This document shows, piece after piece, positions 1 to 11,854 of a stretch of DNA of 64,000 nt; the stretch's first letter is position 1; every line of letters begins with the position of its first letter. The notes beneath the pieces were generated by a model that saw only the letters and a program-made list of their open reading frames with translations, had not been told where the DNA came from and made no database searches. The position numbers and the translations under genes are program-made. The stretch is taken from positions 22,630,001 to 22,694,000 of the forward strand of contig OX419757.1 of assembly GCA_948567375.1 (NCBI GenBank), read 5' to 3'. The DNA is from Lunularia cruciata. Taxonomy: Eukaryota > Streptophyta > Marchantiopsida > Lunulariales > Lunulariaceae.

Positions 1-137
1 CTTCAAAATAAATTCTTATCTACCCTAAGCGGTATACTAAACTGAAACTGCCACCTCCTTTGCAACCCATGCCATAAATAACAATTTAGCTCCCTTCTAT
101 TGGATGCTCTTCCTCTAGATATACCCAACCTACCTTG

Positions 138-600
138 TCAACATGCCAATAAATTTCTTCTAAATACTATGCATTCTTGTAGTTTGTCTCTTCTTGTATT
201 GATAGACATTGCATGCAAATGTTTCTTTCCTACATCTATTACTTGCCCATAGCAAACCTTCATCACCTTGCAACACAAAGGTGGTCTTGTACTGATCTTG
301 CAATAGCATTTTGGTTGTGGCCGGAGTAGCCATTTATAAAGGAAGAACATTGGCTACATGTGATCTTATCTAACAAGGTGTTTATGAATGGGATTGGAAA
401 GGGTTCTAGGATTGTTTGGGAATTCAATTTATAAAAATCCACAAATCTGTAATTTTCCTATATCCTTTTTAAGGACAACCAAGATTGGAGAGGTCCAATA
501 AATTTATCCTATGGGATAGAATAATCCACACTTTAATAGTTTGTCTAGCTCATCTTGCACTTTCTAAGCATAAGTGGGATTCAGACGGTATGGCTTGGAT
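138..600 (-). pseudogene. Reverse transcriptase fragment of H copy 1
   Basis: Translation of the minus strand from about 600 shows the entry to a gypsy RT: PYRLNPTYA, then a DELDKLL stretch, SPILVVLKKDIGKLQIC, and further on GYSGHNQ near 320, which corresponds to the DGxSGYNQ motif. Internal stops follow GKLQIC and others occur downstream. The YxDD-type active site is not within the window. The order matches element E (QYRLNP at about 32200, then GFSGYNQ at about 32465). It is not functional. Confidence 0.7.
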
Positions 601-929
601 CTGATTGGAATAGCATCTTGGAAAAGTAAGATGTGATGTTGGCATATTTGGGGATTTATATCCAAGAATTCCATGTATCATAAGAAAACACATCTCCAAA
701 CTCTCAAAAAGTGTTTGATAGGAAAGCTCATCCACTATGGACATGTTGGTACTAAATTTCATATATTTAGGAGTTTTATCTACCCTTGAGATGCCAATAT
801 TGTGAAACTTGGTCTATGATCTAGAAGCGGAGAGGGATAGTTTAAGATGACTATTTTGGAGATCTTTCTCATACTACTTCTCAACACTCTTTGTGGATTT
901 CCCCATGAAGTAGTAGTAGTGGTGTGAGA

Positions 930-1515
930 GGAAACACTAATGGTCTTTGTAAGAACATGAATTTCATTGATGGGTATAGAGACCTTCTTGGATAACAAGA
1001 TAAGAGGGCAATGTCTTCTTCCATCAGCCATTTTGGAGAAGGATGGACATCTTGGCCAAACCCTTCAAACCCAATATTTCCATCACACCCTTAGTCATGA
1101 TGTTCACCAAGGATCCTGAGTTCATGCAAACATTTAGGATAACACTTCCTTGGATGGTTACAAGAATGATTGGATTTTGCACCTTGGTGTAGAACATGTG
1201 AGGATTGGCCGGGATTGTATTGACCACAACACTAAATGGGATTTCTATAGTTGGAATGTGTGGTGTTTCTATGGGATTGTGTCCCTATGGGCAAGTACTT
1301 CCAGTTAGTAGATCCTTGAAGCATACCACAAGCTGCTCTTTGTGTAGGAAACTTTCTAGCTTTCTATGTTTGATAGGGGAAATTTTACAAAGTTGTTTGA
1401 TAGTGATATTGGCTCTGTGGTTAGCCAAATCAATAACAATATCATAGTTATGTATCATCAAATTGGGTGGTTTTTTTGCTAGTGTATCAAAAATAAGGAT
1501 AGCAGATCTATACAT
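930..1515 (-). pseudogene. Retroviral-type aspartic protease relic of H copy 1
   Basis: The minus-strand peptide at 1024-1227 contains a run equivalent to the DSGS-V-NIM protease active site, but the catalytic Asp reads as Asn (NSGSLVNIM). Just upstream (1285-1515), YDIVIDLANHRANITIKQL matches YDIVADLATTNANVTFKQL located before the protease of element E. Family knowledge: this short module lies between gag and protease in Athila/Tat-like gypsy elements. The Asp-to-Asn change and flanking stops make it inactive. Confidence 0.7.
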
Positions 1516-2033
1516 TTTAACGGTAGGCTAAGGAGTTTCATCTTGCACAAATTCTTCACACATACTTTTGAAGGAGTAACTATCAAAAGGAGAGTTGTTA
1601 TCATGATCAAGTACTACATAAGTGCGGGCATGTGTGGTGAGAAACATAGTTGCCTCCATGATAGCACTTCTAATGGTTGCTAATATATTACTTAGAGGAG
1701 CACTTTCCTCCACTAGGATGAAATGCACATTCTTGTTAGGGCTAAGATTATTGTGCAATTCATCTTGATATGCACTCCCTTGGTTTAGGTGATAAAGTTT
1801 TAGAAGTCCGAGTATTGCACCATGGTGTGTGCTCTAGAGTAGAATGAACAATGGGTTGGCTTGTTACTACAAATGTGCTAGTGTATATTGGGTCCAGGTG
1901 GTCCTGTGCTGCTTTTATTTCCTCTTCTTCCTTGGAAGAGCAGATCTTGCAAGTGCTAATTGAAGTTGTTATGTTATGGGACAACATCCATAGCATGCAC
2001 TGTCGTACTTTGCTTTTCTCTCTTTGGGTATAC

Positions 2034-4232
2034 ATAGTGCACCTAGCTATGGAGCCTATAGATCAGAGGTTTTAGATAAACTTGTCTCTACTAGTTCAAG
2101 CACACATTGAACCCACCAATAGAACCCTTCACTCTAGGTTTTGGTATTCTTGCTATCAGGTAGGGTAGTAACGGGCAACCTTACCTATCATCATAACACA
2201 CACTCTTGGACTGCTAGTCATCACTTCAAGCATTACCAAGGAGAAATAAACAGCACTCCTAGAATGAAAGAACCTAAATGAAATACTCGCACACCAATCC
2301 AAACCAATTAGGCCTACAAATAAGCATGCAAGCAAAAAGAGGATTGAATCACAAGAATTAAGCAACAACCCTCTCTACTTTTTTTCAAAATTGAGCTTCA
2401 CAGCCCTCTTGCTCTATCATCAAGCTAATTCCAGCATGGACTCCAAGCTTCCTTGAATATGTACTTTCACCTTCAACCAATTTGTACTCCAAGTGGGGTA
2501 ATCCTCTATCTTTTTGATGAGAAAATTGTATGCAACTTAGAAGGGCATAAATTTCTCTATGTGACTTTTATTTCATTGTTCTAGCATTCAATGGAAAGCC
2601 TGTGAAATAAGCTTTCCAATTATATAAAACAAGCTACAATCTGATCACTACAGCTCCCCTGACAAGCTCTCAAACTTGGCCAATTTTTTGTTATTTTCAC
2701 CCTAATTTTAAAATCCCTAATTTTAAAATCCCTAATTTAGGGTTTGCTCCTGGTTTTGGGTAGCTTTCCCTATATTTTTGGATCAGAAATGCACTTAATC
2801 CTCACAAAGACTTCATAAACCTAAAATTCTCAATCCTAGACACCCAAATAGGAGAATTGGCACTCAATCATGATAAAATATAGAAATACTCTACTAAGCT
2901 TACGATAGTATTTTCATTAGAGTTTGTTGCATCAGCTCTTACTCTCCATGGACCCAAAATCAACCAAAATTTTCACAATATTTGGTTGTAATTTTTTCTA
3001 AACCTCCATAAAGTTTAGTAGTGTAATCTTACCCCAAATCCTAGATATGGATCAATTTCTGAGCTAGGCTAACTTGTGAGCTCTACATACCCAGGTATGC
3101 TTGATCCAAGACCTTGAATTGTTTATTTGAGGAATTCACATGATACCTTTGTATAGAAGTAAAACTCCTAGCCACCAACAATACTGGAAATTTTCACAAG
3201 GTGATTCAAGCCACAACCTTAGAAGTGACCAACTTCTCAAACCTAATTAGCATCTCATCTCCAAAACCTCTCTTTCCAAAGCTCCAACTTCAATTGGCCA
3301 GATCTTATTTTAGATTGATCAAACTCTAAAATTTCTTGACATCAACAGTACAAGAACTTTGTCTTCTCTCCAAAAAATTTACCAGACTACAAAAATGTCT
3401 CACAAAGCTCTCCAAATTTTCTATTTTGTGTACATGGGTATGAATTCTACCCCACTTGATTCACTTGATTATATCTCCCATAGAAATGGCTCAAATCACT
3501 CAATTCTAGTCTCCAAACTATAGCCTGTCAGCTCTCCTCTCCAACTGTGGTCTCTTCTCCTCAAATTATCTTCCCAAACTCCTTTGATGGTCAAAAAACT
3601 CCCAAATTTCCCTCTTAGAACCCAATCTCTTGCAATTTTGTCCTTAAGCCTCTTCATTTTTTGACAAGTGGACCCTAAAACTCCACCTTGAAGCTCATGA
3701 GTAAAATTGAGCCAGTCTCCATCTACAAGAGCACAAAGATTTTCAAGTCCCACACTTACTTGTAAATAAGCACTAGAAGGACAATAGGATTTGGGTTTTC
3801 CATCATTGACTTTGTGAAGACCGCCTTGAAACATACCACCATCCAATTTTGTAAGCCATTATGGTGTAGAATCTAAAGCCTGATGAGAAAAGGATTAAGG
3901 AGTGTTAGATTTGGAGCATGGGACATCTTCTACTCAATTGCCTTCTTTGATGCCCAGTCTCCATGCTCTGTTACAACTCTCACGCTCAACATTCTCCTCC
4001 GCTCAAGACTCCTCCAACTAAAACACACCTTCCTCACAACTCTCAACCACCTATAAGAGCTCTCAAAGGAGACAAGACCTTAATCCATGTGGCCAATTTT
4101 ATACATGTACATTGATTGCTCACATGGCAATAGCTCAACCGTGGGATCCGTCATACAACCCACTCTATCTTTATGGAGATAAACCACACCATTTTACTTT
4201 TTCATGGGCTATGCAAACCACAACACAATAGT
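2034..4232. mobile_element. Uncharacterised 2.19 kb insertion with 5-bp ATAGT duplications
   Basis: The H sequence is interrupted between 2038 and 4228. The pentamer ATAGT occurs at 2034-2038 and 4228-4232, and removing 2039-4227 plus one ATAGT gives a host sequence that aligns with H copy 2 near 24020. The insert ends in ACACA, like an LTR end, but starts GCACC rather than TG. It has no convincing ORF and carries a repeated AAAATCCCTAATTTT motif around 2700-2745. A solo LTR with a damaged first base is the simplest reading; a non-autonomous element is the alternative. Confidence 0.5.
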
Positions 4233-4239
4233 GTTTTTT

Positions 4240-5330
4240 CTTCTTGAGGAGATGCCTAGGAAGGCATCTCTAGAGCATTCTATAGTGAGCCATGATATGT
4301 TTCTACTTCCCACAATGGACAAAATAATTAGGAATGTCTAAGGTAGCACATTGAGTATTGGTGTACTCTTGTCCCAATCAAACAGTATAGGAAATCTCTC
4401 CCTTGGTAATAGTTTGTTAGGTTGCTTCCTAAAGCTATTATGCTAAGTGAAGATTATATAGTCATTCTAAGTATACCAAATTGTCCTCTATCTTGGTACT
4501 ATGTGTGGAACATTGGCAACCACAAGAATAAGAAATCTCAAGGTAGCTATGGGATGAACGACAAGAGTTGCTATGGGTAGGTGATCATATACAAGCACGG
4601 TTGCAATACCACATACAGGGCTGGTGCATCTATGCAAGCTCCCCCATAGAAGTAACTCTACTATGGGAATCCTTGAGTGGCAACATATGGGCTATGCATA
4701 ACATTCCATTTGAATCTTAGGATTATAGAACTAGGGTCCGATAAGCATGTCCTACTCATTAGCTTGAGCCCAAAATTTTGCTTCCTCAAATGCTTGAGCT
4801 AGGGTAGTAGCTTTGTTGTAGATAAGGAATTTCAAGATAACCTCAAGTAGTACATCCTAAAACCAATTGAGAGCACTAGTACAATTTGGAGCTGGTGTAC
4901 TTGCTCATTATATGTATTGGAATCATTGTATAAAAGCTTGCATGGTTTCATTATGTTCCTTGTAGAGTTTGTTTGTCCTTGTCCTTGAGTTGTTCTTGTT
5001 AGCAAGATGTATTCTTGTTGCACTTTTGCTCATATCAATGCATAACTTGTTCTTGTGGTGGGACCTAGGCCACTAAACCAATATTGTGCAATGCTAATGA
5101 AACATTGGCCAATTTGTCATGCCATGGTAGTATCATCCATAATATTTTGTGCAATATAAAGATTCTCAAACATCCATAGGAATGATTCAAAATCTTCATG
5201 CCATATGAACACTATTGTTTCAAGGAGTATACAATTGTTTACTCCTCTTGAGGTTGATGCTATTGTAGTGGAGCTATAGGGGTCATAGGTATTGAATTAG
5301 GTGGTATTTGCACAACCAAAGGGTGTGGTG
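4240..5330 (-). pseudogene. gag relic of H copy 1
   Basis: This minus-strand stretch aligns by eye with 24080-24892 plus 38567-38700 of H copy 2. It lies between the protease relic and the PBS, where gag is expected. Short peptides remain (4832-5023) but no continuous frame and no CCHC knuckle survive. The call rests on position and on the second copy, not on a recognised motif. Confidence 0.45.
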
Positions 5331-5619
5331 CTGAGGTAGATGCATTTCCTAAGAAGAAGTGCTTGTCTTCAATGGAAAAAATGTCTGACTCTAAAATTTA
5401 AAAGCTTGCTTGTAAATGTAGGAGGTAATGCTTCCCCTACATTGGGATCACTTGTAGAAATAGGAGGTATTGCTTTTCCCAAACCAATATTAATTTTTCT
5501 TGAAAGGATGGGAGGTAGGTATTCTCTCAAACTGAAAATAGCCACAATCCTCATGGAGTAGTGTCAAATAGGTGCAGCACAAACAAGTTGTAGAAGGAAG
5601 TGGAGAAGACATATGCATC

Positions 5620-5636
5620 AGCTAGCAATGGCACCA
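5620..5636 (-). other. Primer-binding site of H copy 1 (tRNA-Asp type)
   Basis: Minus strand reads TTTTTGGTGCCATTGCTAG, a decayed form of TGGCGCCGTTGCCGGGG, the complement of the 3' end of plant tRNA-Asp. H copy 2 has the equivalent at 39594-39610. This places the 5' LTR of H to the right, from about 5637. Confidence 0.6.
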
Positions 5637-7951
5637 AAAATATCAATAAGTTAATCCAATCTTGTAGGTAAGAGTACAAGATGCTATGGGGTGTACGTAA
5701 GTGCAAGACAATCCCATCCTAGACTATAGAAGGGGTTCCTAGAATCATATGTGGGCAATAATCCCATAGTAGTTTGTGGTCAAGATTCTTGTAATTGTCC
5801 TATGGGCAAAGTTCCCATAGCAATGTTAGCTTGATTGCATGACAAAGTTTACCCTTAGACACTTAACCTAATAATTGGATCATAAGTCTGTCCTCTTGTA
5901 AGCCCTTTGGCTTCTTTGGTTGCCACTCTTCAGGTAAGTATGGAAATGCTATAGGCAATGCCTATGACACTCTTAGATCTTAGACAAGAATGCAATGAAG
6001 TAAAATGATATGGGCAAACCATGTGATACTCTCAGATCTAGACAATGATGCAAAGAGTGGAACAAGGAGCATCAATTTACATGTTTAGGAATTGAAACAA
6101 GACTCAACACTCATTACATCAATAGATTGAATGGATTTTCTTTGTGATATTTGCTAGTAGTGAGTTATAATTAGAGTGTCTTGCAATCATAACTTGTATT
6201 CACTTTAGCTTGTAGACCATTCATTACATCAGTCACTTGATAACTCACTAATACTTGACTCAATCCAAATAGGGTTCTCCTCAAAAGCAAAAGATAAGCC
6301 TTAGTCTCCTACTATAGAAATATAAAGGTCACAATGTAGAGTGGATGAACCTCAACTCAATGGCTTGAGTGCCCTTATATACTAGTGACCCTAACCCTAA
6401 AAAGAACTTTCTACTCCTAACCATGCTTCTATTGCGGCTATTTTCTCCCCCTTGCATTACCTCCATTAAGCCAATTGGTCCCTAGCCCTTCATCTCCAAT
6501 AGATTACACTTTGACATTATTTGAGTGCCATCTTGGCTTTCATTACCTACCTGATTACTTTTCCTAACATATTGCCTTGCAGAGGGCTTTTCCTATATTA
6601 GTGTACAATCTATAGAGGAATTCTTTGGCACCTCCATTATTTTGCACATAGGTAGCTCTTCCCATACATCCCACACAAATGGTTCCTACAATTTGCATTC
6701 TTCTTGCATCCTTACACTATCTTGAACAAATCTCACTTGGATTGCACTCCTTTTCAACCATCAACACTCATTGATGACAAACTCCTATCTAGCTAGTACC
6801 TCCTTTCCTATAGTAATTTGGGATTTGGGCTACTTGTGCCCATAGGCTTAGCTATGTCCTCCATTGAGGACTTTCTTCCCGTAGTTCCCACTCTTATGGG
6901 ACTACCTTTAGCTTTCTTCTTTGGACTCCTAGATGACTTAGGACACACTCTCTTAGGCATATTAGGGGCTACACTCTTCTTGCTACAAGAAATATTGCTG
7001 AGAGTTGTAGGCATACCTTGATGAAATGGATGTAGGAGAACTATTATTTATAGGATTGCTTATAGAATTCTTTCTTGATAGACCCATCTTATCATCTTTG
7101 GAGGGGTCCTAAAGATGAAGCCTCTTTTGGATCTACCTCTTGAGGATCCTTGAGGCTTGTCTTTTTCCTTAATTTTTTCAAGCTCATCTTGTGCAATAAA
7201 ATCTTCTTCCTTTGTAGGAGACTCCAACTCATTATGAATAATAAACCAAAGCAATTGGCTCACTCTCTACTCTAACTTCCAATTTTTCACTACAAGGTTA
7301 TTTCTTGATTTTTGTTAAGCCTTAGATCTTGGCTCATTCCTCCTCCCTTCTCTCCTTGTAATAAGGAAGATTCTTTTGGTATTGTGCCTTTTCATTGGTA
7401 AGCTTGTTTGTTGCCAATTGGAAGGAAGCTAGTTCTTTCTTGAGAGCTTCTTGAACCTTTTCCCAACTGACTTTCTCCTTCTTGAGAGCTATGACCTTTG
7501 AATTTTGGTTTAGACTTAGACAACCTCAACTCTTCTATATCCTTATGTGAGTTTTTAGAATAAGTGGTCAATTCACATATTTTTCCTTTGCCTACCTTAG
7601 AATCCTCCTTGGAGCTTATCACCTAATCCCATAGTGCATAGAGTTTTCCTTTTATTTGTTGGTTCTTCAACTAAGAACTTGCCAATTGCTACTTGATTGT
7701 TGTTTTCTTGGTCCAAACAAATCGGAGTTGAGACTATACATCTGCTAACTCTTTCCTAACAATGATAAATTTCTTTTGCCATATAGCCTCCTTTTGAACC
7801 CATGCAAGCTTCACTTTTTGTGATTTATAGGAACTATCTTTTAAGAGCTATTCTTGCTCCTCCCATGGTTCTTTCATTTTACTATGGATTAGATAGCCAC
7901 ATCTTAACTTTGATACTATATATATCATACCAAGTTTTAGTGCTTCATTGG
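5637..7951 (-). pseudogene. H 5' LTR/leader with coiled-coil ORF relic
   Basis: Upstream of the H PBS on the minus strand, broken frames from about 7790 to 6808 encode charged, helix-forming peptides, for example KELADV then QLRFVWTKK near 7750, and Lys/Ser/Glu-rich stretches at 7622-7392, 7263-7060 and 7014-6808. This resembles the coiled-coil half of the LTR-encoded protein of element E (27140-27784), also located before a PBS. LTR ends were not found, so whether this is LTR or leader is unresolved. The protein is unrecognised. The rest (5640-6780) shows no coding signal. Confidence 0.4.
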
Positions 7952-8338
7952 GGTTGTGTGGTTCCTACATTTTTTGATTTTTACAAGTTTTAAGAAGAAC
8001 TGCATTGGTGAAGCTGAAGGAGGGCTAAATGGGGAAGAAACACAAATAATCATGTGTTTTGGCATAAACCCAAAGTTGACCTTAGGTCAAAGTCAAAAGA
8101 ACTTGGGTCAAACAAACAAAAGTATGAAGCCTACGATAGAGGACTTTGCATTGGGATGCACAACCCAATCTGAAGAGCCTATAACAACATTTTCTTGGGT
8201 TAAGCCAATCAAGAAAGTATGTGAGAAGAAAGAAACTACCATAGTACCAAGATAATCCTGAAAATGACAGGAAACCAACCCATAGAATTGGTGGGTAAAT
8301 AGAGAAATGACTCAAGAATGACCAATTAGCAAAGGACT

Positions 8339-8345
8339 ATAAAAT
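8339..8345 (+). promoter_or_regulatory. TATA-like box 1 of solo LTR S
   Basis: TATAAAATTGAG lies ahead of the LTR-encoded ORF relic. The same box with the same spacing occurs in E (25280 and 35167) and F (about 58043), which is why it is proposed as a promoter for the LTR ORF. Confidence 0.5.
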
Positions 8346-8379
8346 TGAGGTTTTGACAAGGAAGTGCTGCAATATCTAG

Positions 8380-10970
8380 ATAGTCTCCCGTTCTTATTCA
8401 AAGTCAACCCAAAGGAATGCAAACTACAAGTACACAAGAGGAGCGGGTTAGAGTCTTAGGTTTGATCTTTCATAAGCAAAGATTGAGGAAGCATATGATG
8501 GGCCCAAAGGGAAGTAAGCAAAGTGTGGTGATAGATCTTGCAATTTTTTGATTAGATGTAGTGGCACAGATCAAAGTCTTGTCTAGACTTTACATCACAT
8601 TTTTGGCTTGGAACTAGAATTTGAGCTTTCCAAGGTTTATGGCAGAAATTGCTGCCAACAATTGCAAGGACAGGCCCAAGCATAAAGAGAAGAGAGGAAA
8701 TCTGGCTCAATGGACTGAGTTGGATTGGAGATAAGTCAAGGGAAGAGAAGCAGGAAAGGTAGGGAGTATCACCTTCTATTGGAAGTGTGATGCTTCAGAA
8801 GAAACTGCCAAGGTGTGGAATTCTTTCAGTAGACCTCACACCAAGAAGGGGTACAAGGTGCATAGTTACAAGGATCCAATGCAAAGAAGGATTATGAGCG
8901 TGATGATGGCTATGTTCAAGCTATAGCAAACCACCTATGTAACAATGCAGCAAGTAGTCCTCTTTCATCATATGTTTGTAGGAGAGGCGGTGGACTAGGC
9001 GAGGTGTTTGCACCAACAAGTTGAGCAGATGATCACCAGTTGGAGAATTGATATGCCACCCCACTACTTTGTACCCTTTGCAGCCCACTTCTACTTTGGG
9101 CTAAACTTGTTCAGCTTGGAGGAGAGAGGATAGATGGTGTCCCATTTTCACCCCAATTTACAAAGAGAAGCAGATGGGGATGAACAAGCAGTTTTGTGAA
9201 GGCAATGATTATTAGTTGAAGAATCAAAAGGAGAAGATAATGGCAGTGGGCATCCTTATACCAAGGAAGAGAATTAGATCCAAGGGACAAATTATGCCGG
9301 TGTAGCCCCAAAAGATACAAAGACTAAATCCAAAGCCCGCCCCATGGAAGTGAAGGAATCTACTTTGGAGGAGGAATTGAAAGGAGAAATGGAGTTGAAA
9401 GGAGAGGCTTCAAGAGCAAAAGAAGAATTTACATTGTGGAGCAAAGAGTCTAGTAGTAGCAATGAAGGCAAGGCCAAAGTTTAGTAATCAAGAGAAGGGA
9501 TTGTTGGAGAAGAATAGCGGGAGTTCCATGAGGCAATTGATTGAATGGAGGGAGGAGACAAGCCGTGTTTGGAGTTGCTTGTAGATGAGCTAGAAGATGA
9601 ACAAGTAGGAGTGGGTGCCTTGGTATTTCCAAGGGCGGCAAGAATGAAGAGAAACACTCAAGTTGTCATTACCAAACCAAGCAAAGTTGAAGATAAAGAA
9701 GAGAGCTCAAAGGGCAAGACATTGAAGATACAAACATCACATCTTAAGGGTAAGGCACCAGTCAAAGAAATACTTGCTAGAGACAAAGACAAAAGAGGTG
9801 ATGAAGGAAGATATAGTTGAGTCTGAGTATCTCTCAAAGATCATTTGTCCTTTGTTGGTGCTTTTGCAATAGAAGAAAGCAAAGTTGAAGAGCCACTATC
9901 TGGAAGTGAGGGGTTTGAGGTAGTGAAGAAATGGAGTGAGGAGACCTTAAAGTTCAGGAGTAAGCTAACCCAAGGAAAGAAGGAAGCCAAAGAACTTCAG
10001 GCTGAAGCAATTCTTTGGAGGAAAAGCTCAGATATCTTGCAAGAGAACTATGTAAAGTGCAGCAAAGAATTGAAGGAGCAAAAGACATTGGTCAAGAATA
10101 TGAAACACAAAGTTGTTGATGTACAAGTCAAGGTCACTCAAAGGCAATTGCAGCAATGATGGAACAAGAGCTAGAGAGTTTGAGGAAGAGTGCAGCAGAG
10201 CAGGACCAAGCCTGGCAACAAGAATTGATAGAATGTAATCGAGAGGAAGAACAATTGATAGGGTGCTTCAAGGAGTTGAAGATCAATTAGTCTAATATGT
10301 GCAAGAGAAGGAGGCACTAAAGGCTGAATTTGAGGATGAGTTGATGATGTATTGGAACAAATTGGAAGTGGAAAGATGTAAGGAGAAGGTAGTTTTGAGT
10401 GTGAAGTCGGATGCACTAGGAGCAGTCCTGAACGAGTTGAAAGTGATGCTAAGTACTGAAGCCAAGAGTAAGTTAGAAGAGGCAAGGCAACATGAGTTGA
10501 AGTTGTTGGTGCAGGAAACAAGGAGGAAGAAAGTGAAAGATGAAAAATTGAACAATCTTTTGATTTGCTTAAGAGATAGAGTAGATAAGAAGATGTTAGA
10601 GGTAAGAGACAATATCTGTCTTAGATTAGATTTTGTTAGATTGGATTAAGATAGACGTCATAGTGAGATGAAGGTGAATACAAAGTCCAAAGTTGTGGTA
10701 GTAGGAGTGCAAGTGTCTTCGGGTGAGTTACTTGAGACATTAGAGAAGAGTGGGTTGGAGGATAAAGAACTAGATAGATTACCCATGTCTACAATTGTAG
10801 TTCAAAGTGATAAGATAGTAGAAATAGGAGGTGAAGTAGTAGTATTATACAGACCCAAAGAAAGAGAAGTACTTGAAGTTACATTGGGTTTGGAAGCCAA
10901 ATTTGAGGTTGACATCACATGGATTGGATTGGATTGGATTGGATTGGATTGGATTAGAATATTTTGAGGT
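8380..10970 (+). pseudogene. LTR-encoded protein relic in solo LTR S
   Basis: Broken frames align with the protein in the E LTRs. N-terminal half (about 8540-9200): LSRLYITFLAWN, KKGYKVHSYKDPM, then PPHYFVPFAAHFYFGLNLF and MVSHFHPNLQREAD. Middle (9320-9840): Glu/Lys-rich. C-terminal half (9845-10970): long coiled coil including HELKLLVQETRRKK near 10490-10530. Multiple stops and frameshifts make it non-functional. No named family was recognised with confidence; a plant transposon-associated protein is the best description. Confidence 0.75.
10921..10955 (+). repeat. (GGATT)7 pentanucleotide microsatellite
   Basis: Seven perfect GGATT units inside solo LTR S, at the position where E reads GACATCGGATCAGATTAG (about 27865) and F reads GACATCGGATCGAGG (59331). 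The repeat is private to S. Confidence 0.95.
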
Positions 10971-11067
10971 TTGAAGTGGCAAATATGAAGAAGTGGTTTG
11001 TTATTTTGGATCTACAAGTTGGTAAAGTTGTTGTAGAATGGTATTTTTTAGATAACTATTGAAGTGC

Positions 11068-11080
11068 TCTATCTATTTAA
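11068..11080 (+). promoter_or_regulatory. TATA-like box 2 of solo LTR S
   Basis: CTATTTAAAG lies about 770 bp before the LTR end. The equivalent in E is CTATTTAAG (27995 and 37882) and in F CTCTTTAAAG (about 59450). Conservation across three LTRs suggests the core promoter for the genomic RNA. Confidence 0.5.
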
Positions 11081-11189
11081 AGAAAGCATTTGCAATGTTG
11101 TGTTGTTTAGTGTTTTTATTCTTAAAGTTGAGGAAAGCAAAGTGTTGTAACTTAAGGCTTGTTGTTTCAACTTGATTCCGAGTATCAAT

Positions 11190-11321
<132 letters not shown>

Positions 11322-11854
11322 TGAGAATTTTGAAGTGCAAATCAATAAGCTTGTTGTATGTTGGATTCCACAACTCTAATTTCATTCTGTATGTTTGATC
11401 ATGAGTGGATAGCAATTGAAGCAATACCTTCATAGATCCGTGAGGAATTGTAATGTTGGTAGTATTCTGCATTTGTAAATGCAGTATGGGGTTAATGCAA
11501 ATCAATTTTGATCAAGAAATTTGTGCCTTTACTTTAGGGGTGGAACACAATTTTGAGGCAAGACCATTTTGTAGGAAGTAGCCTTCTTTGGAAGAATTTG
11601 AATCATCACAATCAAAGTTGGTTTTGAATATTGGATGGTATTGTGATTATAGAGTGTAATTTGTGATGAGATTGTGATCAATGGTTGTTACTCTCTTTTG
11701 GGTGTGGTTTCTACCTAAGAGGTTAAAGAAAAACTCAAGAAGAACTGAAGTGTTACTGTTTACATTGTATTTGACCATTTTTGACTCGTATCTCTATGGG
11801 AACTTTACTTACTATTTACCGCAAAAGTGATACTTGTTGGGTTGTCATAGGTTG

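Larger units (their letters stand above)
1..7951 (-). mobile_element. Ty3/gypsy retrotransposon remnant, family H copy 1
   Basis: A decayed minus-strand gypsy element that leaves the window at its 3' side. Reading right to left there is a coiled-coil ORF relic, a PBS (5620-5636), gag (about 5330-4240), a protease region (about 1515-930) and reverse transcriptase (about 600-140). The order and the tRNA-Asp-like PBS fit the non-chromodomain (Athila/Tat-like) gypsy group. Every frame is broken by stops. The same sequence recurs at 13020-13334, 23203-24892 and 38567-39620 (copy 2), which supports the internal order. The outer right boundary is not resolved, and a 2.2 kb insertion at 2039-4227 is absent from copy 2. 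Confidence 0.75.

Noticed and set aside
2690-2750. CCCTAA-rich stretch resembling plant telomere repeat
   Set aside because: The spacing is AAAATCCCTAATTTT with only a few units; not a TTTAGGG array.
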